Positions 58,201 through 64,000 of a stretch of DNA of 64,000 nt are shown one piece after another. Each line of letters opens with the position of its first letter. Position 1 is the first letter of the stretch. This DNA is from Aliivibrio sp. S4MY1 (lineage in GTDB: Bacteria > Pseudomonadota > Gammaproteobacteria > Enterobacterales > Vibrionaceae): the NCBI RefSeq assembly GCF_028765545.1, contig NZ_JARACP010000011.1:1-64000 (forward strand), given 5' to 3'. The position numbers and the translations under genes are program-made. The notes under the pieces are model-generated. The model had not been told where the DNA came from. It saw only the letters and a program-made list of their open reading frames with translations, and made no database searches.

Positions 58201-58987
58201 CTTTTCTCTTATCTTATTTATCGAGCAGCTTGGTAAGCGTTTTTTATCGGTTTGTGAAGCATTTGGGCGTGCGACATTCATGCTATTAGGGGCTTTAATT
58301 TCAAAGCCTCAACCTCTCAAAATGTTTCCATTGCTATTAACTCAGTTATATTCCGTCGGGGTCCGCTCTTTAGTTATTATTGTCGTCTCTGGCTTATTTA
58401 TCGGAATGGTTATCAGCTTACAAGGCTACATTATCTTGGTTGATTACGGTGCTGAAACCAGTTTAGGGCAGCTTGTCTCATTATCTTTATTAAGAGAACT
58501 AGGGCCTGTGGTGACAGCGCTATTATTTGCAGGGCGCGCTGGTTCTGCTTTAACCGCAGAAATTGGGTTAATGAAAACCACCGAGCAACTCTCAAGTATG
58601 GAAATGATGGCGATTGATCCTCTACGCCGTGTTATTGCACCGAGATTATGGGCTGGAATTATCTCAATGCCATTACTTGCAATGATCTTTATGGCGGTAG
58701 GAATATGGGGCGGTCAAATTGTCGGTGTTGAATGGAAAGGCATTGATTATGGTAGTTTTTGGTCATTAATGCAGTCATCGGTTGATGTGCGCTATGACAT
58801 CGTAAACAGTCTAATTAAGTGTGTGGTGTTTGCGTTTATGGTTACGTGGATTGCCTTATTTAATGGTTATGATGCGACGCCAACGTCTGAGGGTATTTCG
58901 CTGGCAACAACACGAACGGTAGTGCATTCGTCACTGGCGGTATTAGGAATTGATTTTGTGCTGACAGCACTGATGTTTGGGAATTAA
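58193..58987 (+). CDS. mlaE: MlaE, permease of the Mla system
   Basis: 264 residues from ATG 58193 ([17 protein letters not shown]), overlapping mlaF by eight bases. Five or six membrane helices of the DUF140 type. The conserved stretches [19 protein letters not shown] and [21 protein letters not shown] are present. It forms the membrane core that binds MlaD on the periplasmic side. Confidence 0.95.
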   Translation: MSNFSLILFIEQLGKRFLSVCEAFGRATFMLLGALISKPQPLKMFPLLLTQLYSVGVRSLVIIVVSGLFIGMVISLQGYIILVDYGAETSLGQLVSLSLLRELGPVVTALLFAGRAGSALTAEIGLMKTTEQLSSMEMMAIDPLRRVIAPRLWAGIISMPLLAMIFMAVGIWGGQIVGVEWKGIDYGSFWSLMQSSVDVRYDIVNSLIKCVVFAFMVTWIALFNGYDATPTSEGISLATTRTVVHSSLAVLGIDFVLTALMFGN

Positions 58988-58989
58988 TT

Positions 58990-59484
58990 ATGCAACAGAC
59001 ACGTAAGGTAGAATTTTTTGTTGGTCTTTTTGTATTAGCGGGAATGGCTGCGTTACTCATGTTATTACTTAAAGTTGCGGATGTTCGAAGTGGTGGCAGT
59101 GGTGAGTATTATACGCTAAATGCTCAGTTCGATAATATTGGCAGTTTAAAGTCACGCTCGCCAGTAAAGGTTGGTGGTGTTGTGGTTGGGCGTGTAGAAG
59201 GCATCACGCTAGATACTGAAAGTTATTTACCAATAGTAAGTATGGAGATCGATAAGCAATTTGGTTCTTTTCCTGAAACCTCTGCGGCACAAATTTTAAC
59301 CTCAGGATTAATTGGTGAACAATACATAGGCATAGTACCGGGCTTTGTTGATGAAGACATTGATATGCTTGGAGACGGTGATTATATAGAAGACACTAAA
59401 TCGGCTTTAGTTCTAGAAGATATGATAGGCCAAGTGCTGTATAGCATTGGTGGCGATTCGTCAGAGAAAAGTGAGAATGAGTAA
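58990..59484 (+). CDS. mlaD: MlaD, MCE-domain lipid-binding protein
   Basis: 164 residues: N-terminal membrane helix (about 8-26, FFVGLFVLAGMAALLMLLLKV) and one MCE domain (about 38-118, YTLNAQFDNIGSLKSRSPVKVGG). It forms a hexameric ring above MlaE. The tail is short and acidic. Two bases after mlaE; overlaps mlaC by one. Confidence 0.95.
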   Translation: MQQTRKVEFFVGLFVLAGMAALLMLLLKVADVRSGGSGEYYTLNAQFDNIGSLKSRSPVKVGGVVVGRVEGITLDTESYLPIVSMEIDKQFGSFPETSAAQILTSGLIGEQYIGIVPGFVDEDIDMLGDGDYIEDTKSALVLEDMIGQVLYSIGGDSSEKSENE

Positions 59485-60125
59485 TGAAACAGTGGATTAG
59501 CCTATTTGCCCTTATAGTAAGTTTATTTACAGGTACAGTTCAGGCTCAAGATATCGATAAAACAAAACCATACGAAATGATGGCTCAGGTATCTGAAATG
59601 ACGTTTGCACGCTTGAAAGCAGAGCAAGCTGCGATTCAGTCTGATCCTAATGTATTAAAAACGGTGGTTGATGAAGAGTTAATGCCATACGTCAATGTGA
59701 GATATGCCGCTTATAAGTTATTAGGCACTCATTTAAAGAAAACCTCACCAGAAGAACGTGCTGAGTTTGTTACTGCGTTTCGTGATTATTTAGTGTCATC
59801 TTATGCTCAAGTATTAACGCTATATACAAACCAACAAATTGTATTAGAAAAAGCGAAAAAAATACCTGAGGGTAAAAGAATTATCAGCGTTCGTGTTGAT
59901 ATTTTAGATTCTGCTCGCCCAACGGTAAAAGTGGATTTTAAACTGCGTAAGAATAAGAAAACGGGAGAGTGGCAGGCGTTTGATATGGTTGCCGAAGGCG
60001 TCAGTCTTTTATCCACCAAACAGTCAGAGTGGAATGGTAAAATTCGCAAAGAAGGCATTAGCTCAGTAAGTAAAGAATTGGCTTCTTTAGCGCAGCAACC
60101 TATTCGCCTAGAAGGCAGTAAATAA
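59484..60125 (+). CDS. mlaC: MlaC, periplasmic phospholipid shuttle
   Basis: 213 residues with a cleavable signal peptide (MKQWISLFALIVSLFTGTVQA). The mature part is the Ttg2D/MlaC fold: VDEELMPYVNVRYAAYKLLG near the start and FKLRKNKKTGEWQAFDMVAEGVSL near 155-178. It carries phospholipid between MlaA and MlaD. Confidence 0.95.
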   Translation: MKQWISLFALIVSLFTGTVQAQDIDKTKPYEMMAQVSEMTFARLKAEQAAIQSDPNVLKTVVDEELMPYVNVRYAAYKLLGTHLKKTSPEERAEFVTAFRDYLVSSYAQVLTLYTNQQIVLEKAKKIPEGKRIISVRVDILDSARPTVKVDFKLRKNKKTGEWQAFDMVAEGVSLLSTKQSEWNGKIRKEGISSVSKELASLAQQPIRLEGSK

Positions 60126-60445
60126 TGCTAATGGTGGACTTATGTGAGACGAAAATAGATGAAATTCATCTAAATGGAGCCCTTGATCGTGAGACTGTGC
60201 CGAATATTTGGAAAGAATTGACAGAATGGAAACCTAAATCAACACAAGTAAAGGTAGACTTAGGTCACGTTAATCGCATTGACTCAGCAGGGGTAGTGTT
60301 ACTTTTACACCTAATAGAGCATGCAAAAAATCAAAACTGTCATATAATGCTAGCTTTCGTCCCTGATCAGCTCATTACATTAATTCAATTAAGTAATGTG
60401 GAATCATTGTTTGCTGATCACTTAATAACGCAAAAGGTAGAGTAA
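60125..60445 (+). CDS. mlaB: MlaB, STAS-domain subunit
   Basis: 106 residues, a single STAS domain with [19 protein letters not shown] (about 56-74). Binds and stabilises MlaF. One-base overlaps with mlaC and ibaG show tight coupling. Confidence 0.92.
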   Translation: MLMVDLCETKIDEIHLNGALDRETVPNIWKELTEWKPKSTQVKVDLGHVNRIDSAGVVLLLHLIEHAKNQNCHIMLAFVPDQLITLIQLSNVESLFADHLITQKVE

Positions 60446-60702
60446 TGGAAAGCGCCGAGATTAAAGAATTATTAGACGCAGCACTTCAACTTCAAGAGAT
60501 TCACGTTAAAGGTGAAGGAAGCCATTTTGAAGTTATTGCTGTGGATGAATCGTTCAATGGAATGAGCCGAGTTAAAAAACAACAAACCATCTACGGACCT
60601 TTGATGGAACACATCTCAACAAATACCATTCACGCTCTATCAATAAAAGCGTTTACTCCGGAAGAGTGGGCACGTGATAAAAAATTAAATAGCTTATTCT
60701 AA
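60445..60702 (+). CDS. ibaG: BolA-family protein IbaG
   Basis: 85 residues with the BolA fold: [19 protein letters not shown] (about 21-39) and an ending typical of YrbA/IbaG ([13 protein letters not shown]). The conserved Cys of some BolA proteins is absent; His26 in GSHF is the expected iron-sulphur ligand together with a monothiol glutaredoxin. Sits between mlaB and murA as in E. coli. Confidence 0.93.
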   Translation: MESAEIKELLDAALQLQEIHVKGEGSHFEVIAVDESFNGMSRVKKQQTIYGPLMEHISTNTIHALSIKAFTPEEWARDKKLNSLF

Positions 60703-60714
60703 GAGGCCCTTTGA

Positions 60715-61983
<1,269 letters not shown>

Positions 61984-62016
61984 TCAACAGATTATTTTGC
62001 TAAAAAAGCTAAGCGG

Positions 62017-62045
62017 AAACCGGGTATATAATGACCCGGTTTTTT
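62017..62045 (+). terminator. terminator after murA
   Basis: AAACCGGGT and ACCCGGTTT form a 9-bp stem with loop ATATAATG, followed by a T-run. Confidence 0.92.
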
Positions 62046-62071
62046 ATTGTTTGTATGTAGGAGAAACACTT

Positions 62072-62797
62072 ATGATCGCATTGTTACGCCTAATTGCTTT
62101 GGCTATCTTTGCTGTCTTTACGTTTGTATTTGGTTGTGGCTATTGTTTACTTAGCCCTCGAAATCCAAAACACGTTTATACGTTTGGCTTGTGGTTTGCT
62201 CGTATGTCGCGAGTGTTTGGTATTAAACTTGAAGTACGCGTTCCTGATAGTGTAAAAAATGCTGGCCCAAGTTTGTACATTGCTAATCACCAGAATAACT
62301 GGGATCTATTTACTGTCTCAGGTGCTATCCAGCCTCGTACAGTAACGGTTGGCAAAAAGAGTTTAGCGTGGATGCCACTGTTTGGTCAGTTATACTGGAT
62401 CACCGGTAACATTTTGATTGATCGTAATAATCGTAGCAAAGCGGTGGGTACGATTGCTCAAGTTGCTGACAATATTAAAAAACGTAATGTGTCTGTTTGG
62501 ATGTTTCCTGAGGGCACTCGTTCACGTGGTCGTGGTTTATTGCCATTTAAAACTGGCGCATTTCATGCCGCGCTTGCTGCTGAAGTACCAGTAACTCCAA
62601 TTGTATGTAGTAGCACAGATGGCGTTAAATTAAATCGTTGGAACAACGGCACTGTTATTGTTGAAATTTTACCTCCAGTAAGTACTGATGGTTACGACAA
62701 AAATAACGTTCGTGATTTTGCCAATGAATGTCGTGAACAAATGAAAGTTAAGCTGGAAGAATTAAATAAAGAAGTTGCCGAGCGCAATCAAGCTTAA
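62072..62797 (+). CDS. plsC: 1-acyl-sn-glycerol-3-phosphate acyltransferase
   Basis: 241 residues from ATG 62072 (TAGGAGAAA precedes). N-terminal membrane helix (about 3-27). Acyltransferase motif I NHQNNWD (about 73-79), motif III FPEGTRSRGRG (about 146-156) and the following VPVTPIV. It makes phosphatidic acid from lyso-phosphatidate. It is monocistronic between two terminators or gaps. Vibrios carry more than one such gene; I cannot tell if this is the main one. Confidence 0.9.
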   Translation: MIALLRLIALAIFAVFTFVFGCGYCLLSPRNPKHVYTFGLWFARMSRVFGIKLEVRVPDSVKNAGPSLYIANHQNNWDLFTVSGAIQPRTVTVGKKSLAWMPLFGQLYWITGNILIDRNNRSKAVGTIAQVADNIKKRNVSVWMFPEGTRSRGRGLLPFKTGAFHAALAAEVPVTPIVCSSTDGVKLNRWNNGTVIVEILPPVSTDGYDKNNVRDFANECREQMKVKLEELNKEVAERNQA

Positions 62798-62870
62798 GTT
62801 TTAATTATAATAATTATTAAGGGGTGTATGGCTTGCTATATGCCCTTTTTCTTTCGTGTGTAGAATAAAA

Positions 62871-63410
62871 ATGACTGAACAAGTTATCCTTGTAAATCAA
62901 CAAGGTGAAACCATTGGGACCATGGAAAAGCTAGAAGCCCACCAAAAAGGGTTATTGCACTTGGCTTTTTCCGTTTTGCTGTATCGAAAAACAGAAGATG
63001 AGTATGAATTTCTATTACAGAAGCGTGCAGACTGTAAATATCACAGTAAAGGAAAGTGGAGTAATACTTGTTGCTCTCATCCAAGATTACATGAATCGGT
63101 CGAGCTTGCTGGCGAGAGACGATTGGAAGAAGAGATAGGTATTACGAGTGTTAACGCTAATGTGTTTGAAAATCTAGGTTGGTTTATTTATCAAGCTGAG
63201 TTGGAGAATGGATTGAGTGAACATGAGCAAGATTACATATTACTGGCTAATACACCTGATGTGGAATTTACGCTGAATCCTGATGAAGTTAGTGATATTC
63301 AGTGGTGGAGCCAGAGCCGTATTAAGCAAGAATTAACAAATAATCCTGCTGTATTTTCTGTATGGTTTGAAACGGTTTTTGATAAAGCGACACAATATTT
63401 ATCGAATTAA
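62871..63410 (+). CDS. idi: isopentenyl-diphosphate delta-isomerase, type I
   Basis: 179 residues from ATG 62871 (MTEQVILVNQQGETIG). Nudix-like fold with the active Cys in NTCCSHPRL (about 66), the Nudix-like helix ELAGERRLEEEIGI (about 80-93), and the acidic metal site GLSEHEQDYIL (about 115-125). It interconverts IPP and DMAPP. It is optional in bacteria that use the MEP pathway. No isoprenoid gene is nearby. A weak ribosome site precedes it. Confidence 0.92.
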   Translation: MTEQVILVNQQGETIGTMEKLEAHQKGLLHLAFSVLLYRKTEDEYEFLLQKRADCKYHSKGKWSNTCCSHPRLHESVELAGERRLEEEIGITSVNANVFENLGWFIYQAELENGLSEHEQDYILLANTPDVEFTLNPDEVSDIQWWSQSRIKQELTNNPAVFSVWFETVFDKATQYLSN

Positions 63411-63427
63411 TTGTATTGGCATAAAAA

Positions 63428-63462
63428 TAAGGCAGAGATTAGTGATACCAATGGCTGCCTTA
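63428..63462. terminator. hairpin between idi and ridA
   Basis: TAAGGCAG and CTGCCTTA form an 8-bp stem with a 19-base loop between the convergent genes. Flanks are A-rich on the left and T-rich on the right, fitting a two-way terminator. Confidence 0.6.
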
Positions 63463-63489
63463 CTTTATTTACGGCATTGCTGGTGTTAA

Positions 63490-63879
63490 TTATTTACGAA
63501 CAGCAATTGCTTCAATCTCAATACCAACATCTTTTGGAAGACGAGCGACTTCAACACAAGAACGTGCAGGGTAGTTCGCTACTTTATGCTCATCAAAGAA
63601 GTTGCCATACACTTCGTTTACTGTGCCAAAGTCATTCAGATCTTTTACGAAAACGGTCATTTTTACAATGTCAGATACCGTTAGGCCTGAAGCCTCTACA
63701 ACTGCCTTAACGTTCTCTAAAGATTGGCGAGCTTGCTCTGCAATATCATCAGACACTTCACCTGTCGCAGGGTTTACAGGGATTTGGCCTGAAGTTAGTA
63801 CCATATTACCAAGATCAACACCTTGAATGTATGGGCCAATTGCAGCAGGTGCATTGTCTGTATGAAGAACTTTAGTCAT
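63490..63879 (-). CDS. ridA: RidA-family enamine/imine deaminase
   Basis: 129 residues from ATG 63879 (MTKVLHTDNAPAAIGPYIQG), with AAAGGAA upstream; the longer frame has no site. Hallmarks are APAAIGPY (about 9-16), SGQIPVNPATGE (about 30-41), the conserved Arg in PARSCVEVARLP (about 104-115) and the Glu in IEIEAIAV. It hydrolyses reactive 2-aminoacrylate formed by PLP enzymes. A terminator of a further upstream minus-strand gene lies just before it. Confidence 0.94.
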   Translation of the reverse strand: MTKVLHTDNAPAAIGPYIQGVDLGNMVLTSGQIPVNPATGEVSDDIAEQARQSLENVKAVVEASGLTVSDIVKMTVFVKDLNDFGTVNEVYGNFFDEHKVANYPARSCVEVARLPKDVGIEIEAIAVRK

Positions 63880-63943
63880 TGTAATGATTCCTTTTTGATT
63901 GGTATTCGGTTCAATCAATCCAATATAAAACAAACCTTATCAA

Positions 63944-63971
63944 TAAAAAAGCCCCAGAAGATCTGAGGCTG
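63944..63971 (-). terminator. terminator of a minus-strand gene beyond the right edge
   Basis: On the minus strand AGCCTCAGA and TCTGGGGCT form a 9-bp stem with one mismatch and loop TCT, followed by six T. It lies upstream of ridA, so it ends transcription from a gene outside the window (pyrI-pyrB by analogy with other vibrios, not visible here). Confidence 0.8.
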
Positions 63972-64000
63972 AAAAATATTGAACTAAGTATGAGATTAAT

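Overview
The window is a contiguous piece of a marine gamma-proteobacterial chromosome. Gene content and order point to the Vibrionaceae, most likely Aliivibrio (A. fischeri or a close relative). The reasons are a complete MSHA type IV pilus locus in Vibrio order beside ssb and uvrA, A+T-rich codon use, and the mre-maf-rng-yhdP-tldD, rpoN/lpt/kds and mla-ibaG-murA blocks typical of gamma-proteobacteria. I see no prophage, insertion sequence, CRISPR array, rRNA or tRNA. Nearly every gene is a recognisable core gene, and I found no obviously novel multi-gene system. The species call is inference; the family-level call is well supported.

Layout. 1-853 is non-coding apart from a terminator and one doubtful small ORF. 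854-9019 holds an NhaP-type antiporter (-), metH (+), lysC (-) behind a lysine riboswitch, and a class V aminotransferase (+). 9081-15855 holds a PglL/WaaL-like O-oligosaccharyltransferase, uvrA and galU (all -), then ssb (+). Candidate LexA boxes lie in front of uvrA and ssb. 16168-34663 is the MSHA pilus locus: mshH, then the secretion genes mshIJKLMNEGF, then the pilin and accessory genes mshBACDOPQ. A candidate promoter lies before mshB and a strong terminator after mshA.

34786-45655 is an envelope and RNA block on +: mreBCD, maf, rng, yhdP, a nitrilase-family amidase and tldD. 45738-47730 has yjgA/darP (-) divergent from pmbA/tldE (+). 47817-57193 is all on the minus strand. Read in transcription order it is yrbG, then kdsD-kdsC-lptC-lptA-lptB-rpoN-hpf-ptsN-rapZ-npr, then mgtE. 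It links LPS core-sugar synthesis and LPS export to sigma-54 and the nitrogen PTS. 57379-61983 is mlaFEDCB-ibaG-murA (+), for outer-membrane lipid asymmetry and the first committed step of peptidoglycan synthesis. 62072-63879 has a plsC-like acyltransferase and idi (+), then ridA (-).

How the genes work together. Most of the window builds or maintains the envelope: cell shape (mre), peptidoglycan precursor (murA), LPS synthesis and export (kds, lpt, galU), lipid trafficking (mla, yhdP, plsC) and a surface pilus (msh) with a possible glycosylation enzyme close by. The rest serves amino-acid metabolism (metH, lysC), DNA repair (uvrA, ssb) and global regulation (rpoN, PTS-Ntr, rapZ, hpf). The items most worth a second look are regulatory: a perfect FNR-type palindrome between the antiporter and metH, the lysine riboswitch, the paired LexA sites split by galU, and an unexplained perfect inverted repeat upstream of ssb.
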